Both the position numbers and the translations under genes were made by a program. This document shows, one piece after another, positions 19,659 through 28,348 of a DNA stretch of 34,387 nt. How positions within the stretch are numbered: position 1 is the first letter of the stretch; the number at the start of each line of letters is the position of its first letter. The stretch is taken from NCBI GenBank assembly GCA_027485795.1, contig JAIXQK010000023.1, forward strand, positions 1 to 34,387, written 5' to 3'. Under the pieces are notes generated by a model that saw only the letters and a list, made by a program, of their open reading frames with translations, ran no database searches and was not told where the DNA came from. The DNA is from Oxalobacteraceae bacterium. Its GTDB lineage: Bacteria; Pseudomonadota; Gammaproteobacteria; Burkholderiales; Burkholderiaceae_D.

Positions 19659-20642
19659 TCACTGCGCAACCTGCAGCATGATCTTGCCAATATGGGTACT
19701 TGTCTCCATCAGTGCATGCGCATCCGCCGCCTGCTCCAATGAAAAAGTCTTGTAAATCACCGGTTTGATTCTGCCTGACTCGAGCAAGGGCCAGACTTGG
19801 GTGTGTAGCTGCTGCGTGATGTGGCGTTTGAATGTGATCGGCCGTGGGCGCAGTGTTGAGCCGGTGATCACCAGGCGGCGTCGCAACACCTCACCGAAAT
19901 TGATCTCGCCACTGGCTCCACCCAGCAGCGCGATAATCACCAGGCGACCATCGTCGGACAAGCACTGAAGCTCTCGATTGACGTAGGGACCTGCCACCAT
20001 ATCGAGGATGACGTTGGCCCCTTTGCCACCCGTCAGCGACTTCACGACCTCAACAAAATCTTCGCTGCGGTAGTTAATGCCACGTTCCGCGCCCAGACTT
20101 TCACAGGCACGGCATTTGTCATCGGTACCCGCAGTGGCGAACACACGGTACCCGAGCGCGGTGGCCATTTGGATTGCGGTGACGCCAATCCCGGAGCTAC
20201 CACCCTGCACCAGCAGGCTTTCGCCTGCAGCGAGTTTGGCGCGGTCGAACACATTGCCGTATACCGTAAAAAAAGTTTCAGGCAGCGAGGCTGCCTCTAG
20301 CACGCTCCAGCCTTTGGGTATCGGCAGACACTGCCCGATTGGTACCACGCAATACTCGGCGTAGCCGCCACCATGGGCCAAGGCACACACCAAGTCGCCC
20401 TTTTTGAAATCGCTACCATCAAGATCACCGCTGACAATCTCGCCAGCGACTTCCAAGCCGGGTAAGTCAGAGGCATCGGGTGGCGGCGGATAGGCACCGG
20501 CGCGCTGCAGAACGTCGGGGCGGTTCACTCCTGCCGCATGCACGCGAATCAGCACTTCGCCAGCGCCGGCCACGGGCGTGGGTCGCTCACAGGGTCTTAG
20601 TACTTCGGGACCACCCGGCTGCGTAATCTCAATCGCCTTCAT
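19659..20642 (-). CDS. NAD(P)H:quinone oxidoreductase, PIG3-like zinc-free MDR family
   Basis: This is probably a cytoplasmic NADPH-dependent quinone reductase of the medium-chain dehydrogenase superfamily. The 327 residues show a GroES-like N-terminal half (AAGVNRPDVLQRAGAYPPPP, PGLEVAGEIV) and a Rossmann dinucleotide site GGSSGIG (147-153). Zinc-ligand cysteines are absent, as expected for the quinone reductase branch. The ATG at 20642 is preferred because GGAGG lies 9 nt upstream; an ATG at 20651 directly abuts it. The gene lies between pnp and tpiA, a placement I recall from related genomes. The true substrate is not known. Confidence 0.88.
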   Translation of the reverse strand: MKAIEITQPGGPEVLRPCERPTPVAGAGEVLIRVHAAGVNRPDVLQRAGAYPPPPDASDLPGLEVAGEIVSGDLDGSDFKKGDLVCALAHGGGYAEYCVVPIGQCLPIPKGWSVLEAASLPETFFTVYGNVFDRAKLAAGESLLVQGGSSGIGVTAIQMATALGYRVFATAGTDDKCRACESLGAERGINYRSEDFVEVVKSLTGGKGANVILDMVAGPYVNRELQCLSDDGRLVIIALLGGASGEINFGEVLRRRLVITGSTLRPRPITFKRHITQQLHTQVWPLLESGRIKPVIYKTFSLEQAADAHALMETSTHIGKIMLQVAQ

Positions 20643-20671
20643 CGCTGTCATCCTCCAAAGCCATCAAACAC

Positions 20672-20703
20672 GAAAGGCTGCCCGCGATTGCAGACAGCCT
20701 TTC
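20672..20703 (-). terminator. hairpin after pnp
   Basis: A long inverted repeat (GAAAGGCTG / CAGCCTTTC) lies 48 nt after the pnp stop, with extra pairing inside the loop. It is followed on the minus strand by only a short T-run (CGTGTTTG). It may be a weak terminator or a 3'-end stabiliser; some read-through into the quinone oxidoreductase gene is likely. Confidence 0.55.
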
Positions 20704-20750
20704 TGGGCAAAGCATTAGTAGGCCCTGTCAGGGCCACCGGTGTTACTGCG

Positions 20751-22877
20751 TTATTGCTGTACACCCTCGCCGGATTCTTCGGCTGCCACCGCTTTCATCG
20801 ACAGCTTGAGGCGGCCACGATCATCGGTCTCGAGTACCTTGACACGCACTTGCTGACCTTCGGTCAGATAGTCTGCAACCGCGTTAACGCGCTCGTTAGC
20901 AATCTGGCTGATATGCAGCAAGCCATCTTTGCCTGGCAAGACCTGAACGATCGCACCAAAATCCAGCAACTTGAGCACCGTACCTTCATAGATCTTGCCA
21001 ACTTCGACCGAAGCGGTGAGTTCTTCGATGCGACGTTTTGCTTCTTGACCCGCAGCTGCATCAACCGAAGCAATCGTGACCAAACCTTCATCGGTGATAT
21101 CGATCTGGGTGCCGGTTTCTTCGGTGAGCGCACGAATCACTGCGCCGCCTTTACCGATCACATCGCGAATCTTTTCAGGATTGATCTTGATGGTGATCAG
21201 GCGAGGCGCGAAGTTGGACAACTCTGTGCGTCCGGTAGGCATCGCTTCTTGCATCTTGCCGAGAATATGATGGCGACCTTCTTTGGCTTGCGCCAGCGCG
21301 ACCTGCATGATCTCTTTGGTGATGCCCTGAATCTTGATGTCCATCTGCAATGCAGTCAGACCATTCGAGGTACCCGCCACTTTGAAGTCCATATCACCCA
21401 GGTGATCTTCGTCACCCAAGATATCGGACAGTACCGCGAACTTGTTACCCTCTTTGATCAGACCCATCGCGATACCAGCGACGTGCGCCTTCATCGGTAC
21501 GCCAGCATCCATCAGTGCGAGACTGCCGCCGCACACCGACGCCATGGAAGACGAACCATTCGATTCAGTGATCTCGGACACCAAACGCACGGAGTAGCTG
21601 AACTCTTCCGGGCTTGGCAGCGCCGCGATCAGTGCACGCTTCGCGAGACGACCATGACCGATTTCGCGGCGCTTGGGCGACCCGACACGACCGGTCTCAC
21701 CTGTCGCAAACGGTGGCATGTTGTAGTGAAGCATGAAGCGATCGCTGTACTCACCCGTGAGTGCATCGATCTTTTGTTCATCGCGCGCAGTGCCCAGCGT
21801 AGCGACTACGAGTGCCTGTGTCTCGCCGCGCGTGAACAAGGCCGAACCGTGGGTACGTGGCAGTACACTGCTGCGAATCGAAATCGGACGTACAGTACGC
21901 GTATCGCGACCGTCGATACGTGGCTCACCATCGAGAATCTGCGAGCGAACAATCTTCGACTCCAAGCCGAACATGATGTCGCCGACTTCAGAAGAATCTG
22001 GCGCCGATGTACCTGCCGCAGCGGCTTCCTCGGCCAGCTTGGCAGAAACTTCCGAATGAATCGTGCGCAGTTTATCGGTACGCGCTTGCTTTTCTTTGGT
22101 ACGGAACGCATCACGCAGCTTTTCTTCCGCCAGCGCGGTGACGCGCGCAATCAGCGCCTCGTTCTGGACAGGTGCCGACCATGGCACCTCTGGCTTGCCA
22201 CCGTCGCGTACGAGATCGTGGATCGCATCGATCACTGCCTTCATCTGCTCATGGCCGTAAACAACAGCACCGAGCATGATCTCTTCGGACAGTTCTTGTG
22301 CTTCGGATTCCACCATCAGCACCGCAGCCTCAGTACCGGCAACCACCAAATCCATTTTCGACTGATGCAGCTGCGAGACGGTAGGGTTGAGTACGTACTG
22401 ACCATCAATGTAAGCAACACGTGCGGCGCCAATCGGGCCATTGAACGGAATACCCGCCACGCACAGCGCAGCCGAAGCACCGATCATCGAAGGAATGTCA
22501 GGGTCGATCTCTGGATTCACCGACAGCACATGGATGATGACTTGAACTTCGTTCAAGTAGCCCTCTGGGAACAGTGGGCGAATCGGGCGATCGATCAGTC
22601 GTGATGTCAGCGTCTCTTTCTCGGACGGACGACCTTCGCGTTTGAAGAAACCACCAGGAATACGACCGGCGGCATAGGTTTTTTCGACATAGTCGACGGT
22701 CAACGGGAAGAAATCTTGCCCCGGCTTGGCTTCTTTGCGTGCGACCACGGTAGCGAGAATCACGGTATCGTCGACCGTCACCATCACAGCACCGGATGCT
22801 TGGCGAGCGATCTCGCCGGTTTCCAGCGTTACCGTGTGCTGGCCATATTGGAAGCTCTTTGTGACTTTGTTAAACAT
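20751..22877 (-). CDS. pnp: polyribonucleotide nucleotidyltransferase (PNPase)
   Basis: This 3'-to-5' phosphorolytic exoribonuclease is a partner in RNA decay. The 708 residues contain two RNase PH domains (roughly 1-230 and 310-550), with [16 protein letters not shown]-type signatures in the second (seen as [16 protein letters not shown]) and [13 protein letters not shown] carrying the catalytic aspartates. A KH domain follows ([15 protein letters not shown]), then an S1 domain near the end ([18 protein letters not shown] and LLHISQI). The ATG at 22877 is chosen because AAAGGA is 8 nt upstream; the ATG at 22886 directly follows the same sequence. It follows rpsO, the usual pairing. Confidence 0.98.
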   Translation of the reverse strand: MFNKVTKSFQYGQHTVTLETGEIARQASGAVMVTVDDTVILATVVARKEAKPGQDFFPLTVDYVEKTYAAGRIPGGFFKREGRPSEKETLTSRLIDRPIRPLFPEGYLNEVQVIIHVLSVNPEIDPDIPSMIGASAALCVAGIPFNGPIGAARVAYIDGQYVLNPTVSQLHQSKMDLVVAGTEAAVLMVESEAQELSEEIMLGAVVYGHEQMKAVIDAIHDLVRDGGKPEVPWSAPVQNEALIARVTALAEEKLRDAFRTKEKQARTDKLRTIHSEVSAKLAEEAAAAGTSAPDSSEVGDIMFGLESKIVRSQILDGEPRIDGRDTRTVRPISIRSSVLPRTHGSALFTRGETQALVVATLGTARDEQKIDALTGEYSDRFMLHYNMPPFATGETGRVGSPKRREIGHGRLAKRALIAALPSPEEFSYSVRLVSEITESNGSSSMASVCGGSLALMDAGVPMKAHVAGIAMGLIKEGNKFAVLSDILGDEDHLGDMDFKVAGTSNGLTALQMDIKIQGITKEIMQVALAQAKEGRHHILGKMQEAMPTGRTELSNFAPRLITIKINPEKIRDVIGKGGAVIRALTEETGTQIDITDEGLVTIASVDAAAGQEAKRRIEELTASVEVGKIYEGTVLKLLDFGAIVQVLPGKDGLLHISQIANERVNAVADYLTEGQQVRVKVLETDDRGRLKLSMKAVAAEESGEGVQQ

Positions 22878-22900
22878 TGGGTCCATCCTTTCATTTTTAC

Positions 22901-22923
22901 CGACAGAGTTTCAGGCGCTGTCG
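22901..22923 (-). promoter_or_regulatory. hairpin in the pnp leader
   Basis: The stem CGACAG/CTGTCG with an 11-nt loop lies about 24 nt before the pnp ATG. In Escherichia coli a leader hairpin upstream of pnp is cut by RNase III and lets PNPase control its own mRNA. This one could serve the same purpose. The structure is seen; the role is inferred from the known system. Confidence 0.45.
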
Positions 22924-23002
22924 TTCACCTCACCACCGGCAGGCATTGCCAGCCCACCGCACAACTTTCAGGTTACCGCCACCTGCAAAATAAGCAGGCG
23001 TT

Positions 23003-23045
23003 AAAAACACGAAATGCCCGCATCAGTTGGCTGATACAGGCATTT
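23003..23045 (-). terminator. rpsO terminator or rpsO-pnp processing hairpin
   Basis: Just after the rpsO stop the minus strand forms a long hairpin (23045-23012): AAATGCC/GGCATTT with an inner stem TATCAG/CTGATG closed by CCAA. It is followed 4 nt later by TTTTT (23007-23003). A second stem CCTGC/GCAGG lies at 22982-22998. Between rpsO and pnp such a structure can be a leaky terminator. Confidence 0.65.
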
Positions 23046-23070
23046 GCGGATAAATCGCTGGTGCAATGGC

Positions 23071-23340
23071 TTACTTGCGCAGACCCAGTTTTTCGATCAG
23101 GGCACGGTAACGATCCGTATCCTTGCGCTTCAGATAAGCGAGCAGGCTCTTACGACGATTGACCATCATGATCAGACCACGACGTGAGTGATGATCTTTG
23201 CCGTGGGCCTTGAAGTGGCCGTTCAGCTCATTGATGCGTGCAGTCAGTAACGCAACCTGCACCTCGGGAGACCCAGTGTCGTTCTGACCCCGAGCATTCG
23301 CAGCGATAACCGCTGCTTTGCCTTCTTTAGTAACTGCCAT
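23071..23340 (-). CDS. rpsO: 30S ribosomal protein S15
   Basis: S15 binds the central domain of 16S rRNA early in small-subunit assembly. The 89-residue protein matches the family throughout: [20 protein letters not shown], the HSRRGL loop that contacts rRNA, and [18 protein letters not shown] lies 8 nt before the ATG. It heads the rpsO-pnp pair and has a structured leader (23360-23389) that may be used for autoregulation. Confidence 0.99.
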   Translation of the reverse strand: MAVTKEGKAAVIAANARGQNDTGSPEVQVALLTARINELNGHFKAHGKDHHSRRGLIMMVNRRKSLLAYLKRKDTDRYRALIEKLGLRK

Positions 23341-23359
23341 GATAAATACCTTTCACATG

Positions 23360-23389
23360 CGGTTTTAAGAGTCGCAACCCCTGAAACCG
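23360..23389 (-). promoter_or_regulatory. rpsO leader hairpin, candidate S15 autoregulatory element
   Basis: About 20 nt before the rpsO ATG, the minus strand folds as CGGTTT/AAACCG enclosing AGGGGT-TGCG-ACTCTT. The inner stem pairs fully if G-U wobbles are allowed. S15 represses its own mRNA in several bacteria, and its rRNA site includes a G-U/G-C motif. The resemblance is suggestive only. Confidence 0.45.
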
Positions 23390-23429
23390 TGACAACATTG
23401 ATAACATGGCCGATTTAGGCCAAGCCGGG

Positions 23430-23435
23430 ATTATA
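23430..23435 (-). promoter_or_regulatory. -10 box of a probable rpsO promoter
   Basis: A perfect TATAAT on the minus strand lies about 90 nt upstream of the rpsO ATG, which would give a leader of about 83 nt containing the hairpin above. No good -35 hexamer is found at 16-18 bp (only TCGGAT-like sequence), so the promoter would rely on other contacts. Confidence 0.4.
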
Positions 23436-23493
23436 GCCGAAATCGCCTCCGAATCCGACATCCCGGCAGACCCCACAAAAATCACCTTCTGGC

Positions 23494-25038
23494 TTATAGC
23501 TGCGGATTGAGCTTCTCGTTCTTAGATTGCAATTTATTTAATGCCGACAGGTAGGCCTTAGCCGAGGCCACCACGATATCCAGATCAGCGCCGACGCCGT
23601 TCACGATCCGCCCACTCTTCGATAGCCGCATGGTCACCTCACCCTGCGACTGCGTGCCGGTAGTAATCGCATTGACGGAGAACAGCAGCAGCTCCGCACC
23701 ACTGGCGGTGTGGGACTCAATCGCATTAACAATGGCGTCGACCGGACCATTGCCCTGCCCCTCGCACTTCACCTCTTTGCCATCGGCGGCGAACACCACC
23801 TTGGCGCTAGGCTTCTCGCCGGTCTCTGAATGCTGCGACAAAGACACGAACTTGTAGAACTCATGCTCATGCGCGTTTTGCTCATCGGAGACCAGCGCCA
23901 TGATGTCTTCATCAAAAATATCCGACTTGCGATCCGCCAGTTCCTTGAAGCGCGCAAACGCGGCATTCACTTCAGCCTCGGAGCCAAGCGCAATACCGAG
24001 CTCCTCCAGACGCTGCTTGAATGCGTTACGACCCGAGAGCTTGCCAAGCACGATCTTGTTCGCACTCCAGCCCACATCTTCGGCACGCATGATCTCGTAG
24101 GTATCGCGCGCTTTCAGGATGCCATCTTGATGGATGCCGGAAGCATGCGCGAAAGCATTCGCACCGACCACAGCCTTGTTGGGCTGAACTGCAAAACCAG
24201 TAATCTGCGATACCAGCTTCGAGGTCGGCACAATCTGCGCAGTGTCGATACCCACATCCAGCTTGAAGTGATCTCGGCGAGTCTTCACCGCCATGACGAT
24301 CTCTTCCAGCGCGGTGTTGCCTGCACGTTCACCCAGGCCATTTATGGTGCACTCGATCTGACGCGCGCCACCAATCATCACCGCGGCTAAGGAGTTAGCC
24401 ACAGCCATCCCAAGATCGTTGTGGCAGTGTACCGACCACACCGCCTTGTCCGAATTAGGGATACGCTCGCGCAGAGTTTTAAGCGTGTGGCCAATCATCT
24501 CCGGCACACCATAGCCCACGGTATCAGCGAAGTTAATGGTGGTCGCACCCTCATCAATCACGCCCTCAAGCACACGACACAGAAAGTCGAGATCCGAGCG
24601 GCTACCATCCTCAGGACTGAACTCGACATCATCGGTAAATTGCCGCGCGTAGCGCACTGCCAGACGTGCCTGCTCGTATACCTGATCAGGGGACATGCGT
24701 AGCTTCTTCTCCATGTGCAGCGGCGACGTCGCAATAAAAGTATGAATGCGCTTTCTCGCTGCGGGCTCCAGTGCCTCGGCTGCACGCGCAATATCGCGAT
24801 CATTGGCACGCGACAGCGAGCAAACAATCGACTCCTTGACCGTGCTGGCAATGGCGCGGATCGCATCAAAATCGCCCGGCGAGGAAGCAGCGAAGCCAGC
24901 CTCGATAACGTCGACCTTGAGCCGCTCCAACTGCCGCGCGATACGGATTTTCTCTTCGCGCGTCATAGAGGCGCCAGGCGACTGCTCGCCATCGCGCAAC
25001 GTGGTGTCAAAAATAATCAGCTTGTTCGAATCGGGCAT
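23494..25038 (-). CDS. leuA: 2-isopropylmalate synthase
   Basis: This enzyme catalyses the first committed step of leucine synthesis: acetyl-CoA plus 2-oxoisovalerate gives 2-isopropylmalate. The 514 residues have the TIM-barrel signature [15 protein letters not shown] (11-25) with R15 and D16, the metal-binding HCHND (204-208) and NGLGERAGN. The C-terminal third is the LeuA regulatory dimer domain (about 390-510), which senses leucine. The ATG at 25038 has GGGAG 7 nt upstream. It is preceded by a leucine-rich leader peptide with hairpins, so attenuation control is likely in addition to feedback inhibition. Its substrate 2-oxoisovalerate comes from the pathway containing IlvB, IlvH and IlvC encoded upstream. 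Confidence 0.97.
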   Translation of the reverse strand: MPDSNKLIIFDTTLRDGEQSPGASMTREEKIRIARQLERLKVDVIEAGFAASSPGDFDAIRAIASTVKESIVCSLSRANDRDIARAAEALEPAARKRIHTFIATSPLHMEKKLRMSPDQVYEQARLAVRYARQFTDDVEFSPEDGSRSDLDFLCRVLEGVIDEGATTINFADTVGYGVPEMIGHTLKTLRERIPNSDKAVWSVHCHNDLGMAVANSLAAVMIGGARQIECTINGLGERAGNTALEEIVMAVKTRRDHFKLDVGIDTAQIVPTSKLVSQITGFAVQPNKAVVGANAFAHASGIHQDGILKARDTYEIMRAEDVGWSANKIVLGKLSGRNAFKQRLEELGIALGSEAEVNAAFARFKELADRKSDIFDEDIMALVSDEQNAHEHEFYKFVSLSQHSETGEKPSAKVVFAADGKEVKCEGQGNGPVDAIVNAIESHTASGAELLLFSVNAITTGTQSQGEVTMRLSKSGRIVNGVGADLDIVVASAKAYLSALNKLQSKNEKLNPQL

Positions 25039-25089
25039 TTTGGGCTCCCGGAGTATTGAATCAGTGGGTTGGGCATATTTTCGCCTGCC

Positions 25090-25158
25090 CTCGCATTTAT
25101 TGCGCGAGCCGGGAAAAGCACAGGTTGTGGGGGTAAGAGTATCTGCGCCTTAGCGCAG
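25090..25158 (-). promoter_or_regulatory. leuA attenuator hairpins
   Basis: A stem CTGCGC/GCGCAG with a 4-nt loop (25158-25143) overlaps the last codons and stop of the leader peptide. A second stem CTCGC/GCGAG (25108-25090) follows before leuA. No long T-run follows the second stem, so the terminator form is not obvious by eye. Mutually exclusive pairings would need a folding calculation. Confidence 0.45.
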
Positions 25159-25230
25159 TAGATATAGCAGCAGCAGGCCGGACGGACTGCCGAGGGGGAC
25201 TGACGGGGACTGACGGGCTGCACTTAACAT
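25150..25230 (-). CDS. leu leader peptide (attenuation)
   Basis: A 26-codon frame upstream of leuA ends in GLLLLYLLR, with six leucine codons in the last eight residues (CTG CTG CTG CTA, TAT, CTA CTG), just before a hairpin. This is the classic form of a leucine attenuation leader: ribosome stalling on leucine codons when Leu-tRNA is scarce changes folding of the RNA downstream. The frame begins at an ATG with no ribosome binding site. The predicted promoter would start transcription at or next to this ATG, so the peptide may be read from a leaderless RNA. The leucine run is seen; regulation is inferred from the well-known leuL principle. Confidence 0.8.
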   Translation of the reverse strand: MLSAARQSPSVPLGSPSGLLLLYLLR

Positions 25231-25237
25231 GAGGGCA

Positions 25238-25266
25238 AGAATACGGGGGAATGCAGCAAAGCGCAA
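25238..25266 (-). promoter_or_regulatory. promoter of the leuA leader
   Basis: On the minus strand, TTGCGC (25266-25261) and TATTCT (25243-25238) are 17 bp apart. The expected start falls near 25231-25230, i.e. on the leader ATG. The match to consensus is moderate (3 of 6 and 4 of 6). Confidence 0.5.
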
Positions 25267-25301
25267 CCACCAGATTTCTATCGCGCTGATAGCCTGCGGC
25301 G

Positions 25302-26183
25302 CTATTTCTCGTCACCCGGCTCGGAACTGGTCTGCACCAGACTGACCGGATTCCCCTTGGCCCAAAACCATAGCGCCACTGCATAACCCGACAAGCCGTA
25401 CACCACAAACAGTCCGAACAGTACCTTCGGCGGGTCGCTCGAGACTGCCACAAATATCAACACAATCAAAAAGATCGCAATGAACGGCACCGACTTCTTA
25501 AAGTTGACGTCCTTGAAGCTGTAAAACGGCGCATTAGTGACCATGGTCAGGCCCGCATAGACCGTGATGATCCAGGCCAGCCAGCTGAAGTCCGCGCCAC
25601 CGATGCGCAGATCATCCATCAACCAGATAAAGCCCGCTACCAGTGCTGCGGCCGCCGGGCTGGGCAGCCCCTGGAAGAAACGCTTGTCGACCACAGCAAT
25701 ATTGGTATTGAACCGCGCCAACCGCAACGCGGCACCTGCACAGTACACAAACGCTGCCAGCCACCCCAGCTTGCCCATGCCACGCAGCGCCCATTCATAC
25801 ACAATGAGAGCCGGCGCAGCCCCAAAGGAGACCATGTCCGACAAACTGTCGTACTGCGCACCGAACTCGCTTTGGGTGTTGGTCAGGCGAGCGACGCGGC
25901 CGTCGGTGGCATCAAGCACCATGGCTGCAAAGATGGCCACGGACGCGTTAAAGAACTGCCCGTTCATGGCCATCACAATCGCATAAAAACCGCAGAACAA
26001 CGCAGCGGTGGTAAAGGCATTGGGTAGCAAGTAAATGCCGCGGCTGCGCAAGCGACCCGCTAGCTGCTCGCCGTCATCGTCGATACGACGCGATGAGAGC
26101 CGATTCAGCCGGAACGGCTTGGACAGCGCTGGCTTGCCAGCCGCTGCCTTGAGTTTCTGCTTGCGTGGATTAAAAATGCGCAT
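25302..26183 (-). CDS. pssA: CDP-diacylglycerol--serine O-phosphatidyltransferase
   Basis: This membrane enzyme joins CDP-diacylglycerol and serine to give phosphatidylserine. The 293 residues carry the full CDP-alcohol phosphotransferase motif: D91, D94-G95, A98-R99, G108, D112 and D116, in the stretch DATDGRVARL to YDSLSD. About eight membrane segments follow and surround it. The first 45 residues are basic and polar, a cytoplasmic extension. It begins 15 nt after psd, whose product decarboxylates PssA's phosphatidylserine, so the pair makes phosphatidylethanolamine. Confidence 0.95.
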   Translation of the reverse strand: MRIFNPRKQKLKAAAGKPALSKPFRLNRLSSRRIDDDGEQLAGRLRSRGIYLLPNAFTTAALFCGFYAIVMAMNGQFFNASVAIFAAMVLDATDGRVARLTNTQSEFGAQYDSLSDMVSFGAAPALIVYEWALRGMGKLGWLAAFVYCAGAALRLARFNTNIAVVDKRFFQGLPSPAAAALVAGFIWLMDDLRIGGADFSWLAWIITVYAGLTMVTNAPFYSFKDVNFKKSVPFIAIFLIVLIFVAVSSDPPKVLFGLFVVYGLSGYAVALWFWAKGNPVSLVQTSSEPGDEK

Positions 26184-26198
26184 GGCGCCTCGATTGGA

Positions 26199-26840
26199 TT
26201 ACAGCTCGGCCAGAATAGTCTCAGTGGCACTCACCTTGTCACCGACTGCAACCATTGGACGCGCACTCAGCGGTAAGTAAACATCGACACGCGAGCCAAA
26301 ACGAATGAAGCCATAACGCTGTCCTTTGGCCAAGCTGTCGCCCACTGCAACGTAACAAAGAATGCGGCGCGCGATTAACCCCGCCACCTGCACGAATGTC
26401 ACCACGGCACCGCTATCCGCTGAGACGACCACCGCGTTGCGTTCGTTCTCGGTCGAGGCTTTGTCGAGATCAGCGTTCACAAATTTACCCGGAAAGTATT
26501 CCACTTTGGTGATGGTGCCATCCACCGGCGACCGGTTTGAATGCACATTGAAAACATTCATAAACACGCTGATCTTCAGCGCTTCTCGGCCTGCATAAGG
26601 ATCATGCGCCTTCTCGACCACCACGATCCGGCCATCGGCCGGTGAGAGAACGGCATTTGCCTGCTGCGGAATCATGCGCGGCGGATCGCGGAAGAACTGC
26701 AACACGAATAGCGCGATCAGCCAGAACGGCCAAGACCAAACACCGAGTACTGCAGTGGCAACTGCCGCCACCACGATGGCGAGTAAAAGAAAGGGCCAGC
26801 CCTCGCGGGCAATGATCGGATGCGGATAGTGATTATTCAA
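26199..26840 (-). CDS. psd: phosphatidylserine decarboxylase proenzyme
   Basis: This pyruvoyl enzyme converts phosphatidylserine to phosphatidylethanolamine at the inner membrane. From the TTG at 26840 it has 213 residues. There are two membrane helices (about 15-33 and 35-50), then [14 protein letters not shown] (D69), [13 protein letters not shown] (H100), and the self-cleavage site FGSR, where S183 becomes the pyruvoyl group. This is the short Psd type known from betaproteobacteria. The TTG is preferred over a GTG at 26942: GGAG lies 5 nt upstream, and the protein then starts [15 protein letters not shown] like its relatives. With the island upstream, psd must have its own promoter; none is clear by eye. 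Confidence 0.93.
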   Translation of the reverse strand: MNNHYPHPIIAREGWPFLLLAIVVAAVATAVLGVWSWPFWLIALFVLQFFRDPPRMIPQQANAVLSPADGRIVVVEKAHDPYAGREALKISVFMNVFNVHSNRSPVDGTITKVEYFPGKFVNADLDKASTENERNAVVVSADSGAVVTFVQVAGLIARRILCYVAVGDSLAKGQRYGFIRFGSRVDVYLPLSARPMVAVGDKVSATETILAEL

Positions 26841-27111
26841 TTGGGCTCCAAATATCGCCGGCCAGCACCGGTAATTTCTTACCAGCAACCCCAGCCAAAA
26901 CGCTATTTTAGCGCCCCCAAAGCTGATCGGCACATCGACCACGACGCCTTAAAGATAAAGCCACTTGGTGAAATCAACACTTTCGCCGAACAAATGTGCG
27001 TTTATCGCCACGAATAAACGGAAAAAGTGACTGGTCACCAGCAAAAGGCCGCCAGCGCCACACCTTAGCGATCAGCGGTTAGTCACCGGAGTTAATTCTT
27101 TTAGGAAAAAC
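26841..27111. other. divergent intergenic region between psd and the unknown gene pair
   Basis: This 271-bp spacer must hold promoters for psd (minus) and for the plus-strand pair. A TAAAAT on the minus strand (near 26907) could be a psd -10 box, without a good -35. A near-palindrome GTGAC-TG-GTCAC (27027-27038) could be an operator. A further GTCACC copy lies near 27083. None is proven. Confidence 0.35.
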
Positions 27112-28326
27112 ATGCGCGCGTCTCAAGCCCACCAAACTGTCAGCGATGCGTTAATGGTGATGCGAGAGGCCTACCGCGATCAGACAGAAGTCGGGGTGAA
27201 CCCTGACGGCAATCTGGTCTACGTCAACCCCAACCGGAAGGACCAAGGCCCCGCCAGCCCCTCAGATCCCAAAATGGTGCGGATCGTACTGGCAGCGAAA
27301 ATCGAACAAGAACTTGCCGCCCAGTGGCGCAGCTTGGATGAATTGCGGCGGCACATCAAGAGCAAGCTTCCCAGCCTTGCCGAGATCGACTTCAAACCCG
27401 AGAACCTAGCCATCCCCCTGCTACACCATGAATGGGAGGAATTGCTGAAAGAGACCAACCCGGTCAGACGCGCCGAGTTTGTGTCGAACAAAAGAGTGAT
27501 GGCACGACGGGAAAAGTTTGTCGATTTCCTGCGCAGTTGTCTGCCATCCGGCGGCGCAATCATACCTTTCACCGGATATCGCTATGAAACGTCTGTCGTG
27601 CCCCCGAAGGAACAACAGGAGCAAATCCTGGAAAAGTTCAAGAAAAACGACTTTCGCAAGATCGATACCCGGTTAAATATTAGTGCGCAGTTAGTCACGG
27701 ACAGTCATCGTCAGAACCTGCAGATTCATCTGCCTGCAATAGCCTCAGAATCGGCCGTCATTATTGAACTGAACCACGCCACCCCTGAGGCGACAGCGGC
27801 AGCCCTGCGCAAATTAACCGAGCGGCGTCGCCAGTTAACCAGAGCCGATACCAAAATCGGTGCACAGTCCCCACAAGACATTCAGGAACTTGCGGATAAA
27901 CGCTTCATGCAGGTTTTGTCGAGGTTATCGGACCAAACCCTCTTGAACATATTGAACGAGCTAATAGTCTCTGCAACCGGTAACGAAAAACTCGTATTCA
28001 GCGGGAGCGAGGCCGCCTATCCGAAACAACTAACAATCGATCAAAACGGCAATCCGGTAATAACATTAGAAAGCAAAATAATGAGCCGAAGCGTCATGGC
28101 TTATGAAGTCAGTAGCGATGAACTGCCACTTGAGTCACCGCAGCACGGAACGCCTGTCAATGATAGCAATTGGACTATCCACTTCAAGGCAGTCGTCACT
28201 ATCGACAAGACCGATGCGGAGCAAGGAAAGTTGCGAGCGCGATTCATCGGCGAGCCTGAAGTCACGCTACGCATGTCGCCAGACTGGCAGAAAATCGATC
28301 AGGTACTGGCAAGAGCGTGGCAATAA
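27112..28326 (+). CDS. unknown protein, first gene of a paralogous pair
   Basis: I do not recognise this 404-residue protein. It has no signal peptide and no membrane helix, and looks soluble with mixed helix and strand. A good ribosome binding site (AGGA, 5 nt before ATG) supports the start. The C-terminal part (about 193-399) resembles that of the next gene. Matching features are a DSxR start (D197-S198, R200), a D-x-NG turn (D310 to G313) before a strand, NWTIHF (353-358), QGKLR (371-375) and DWQKIDQVL (391-399). The first ~40 residues also resemble the neighbour (YRDQT at 21-25, then PDGNL at 31-35). It lies on the strand opposite to all flanking housekeeping genes, between psd and ilvC, and is AT-richer than they are. 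It is probably an acquired accessory gene; function is unknown. Confidence 0.8.
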   Translation: MRASQAHQTVSDALMVMREAYRDQTEVGVNPDGNLVYVNPNRKDQGPASPSDPKMVRIVLAAKIEQELAAQWRSLDELRRHIKSKLPSLAEIDFKPENLAIPLLHHEWEELLKETNPVRRAEFVSNKRVMARREKFVDFLRSCLPSGGAIIPFTGYRYETSVVPPKEQQEQILEKFKKNDFRKIDTRLNISAQLVTDSHRQNLQIHLPAIASESAVIIELNHATPEATAAALRKLTERRRQLTRADTKIGAQSPQDIQELADKRFMQVLSRLSDQTLLNILNELIVSATGNEKLVFSGSEAAYPKQLTIDQNGNPVITLESKIMSRSVMAYEVSSDELPLESPQHGTPVNDSNWTIHFKAVVTIDKTDAEQGKLRARFIGEPEVTLRMSPDWQKIDQVLARAWQ

Positions 28327-28348
28327 AGTAGATTTTGACGATCCTCGC

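Noticed and set aside
20688-22604. 638-codon open frame on the plus strand opposite pnp
   Set aside because: It mirrors a strongly conserved gene; the product is rich in His, Arg, Cys and Gln with no recognisable domain, as expected for an antisense shadow in GC-rich coding DNA.
26981-27006. Possible hrp-type promoter box (TTCG, 16 nt, TTCG) before the unknown pair
   Set aside because: The first TTCG is present but the second half reads TTAT, so only half of the motif matches; it gives no support for type III secretion control.
28103-28348. N-terminal extension of the second unknown gene
   Set aside because: It overlaps the end of the first gene in another frame and encodes unusual Arg/Ser-rich sequence, while the N-terminal module shared with the neighbour begins at the ATG at 28349.
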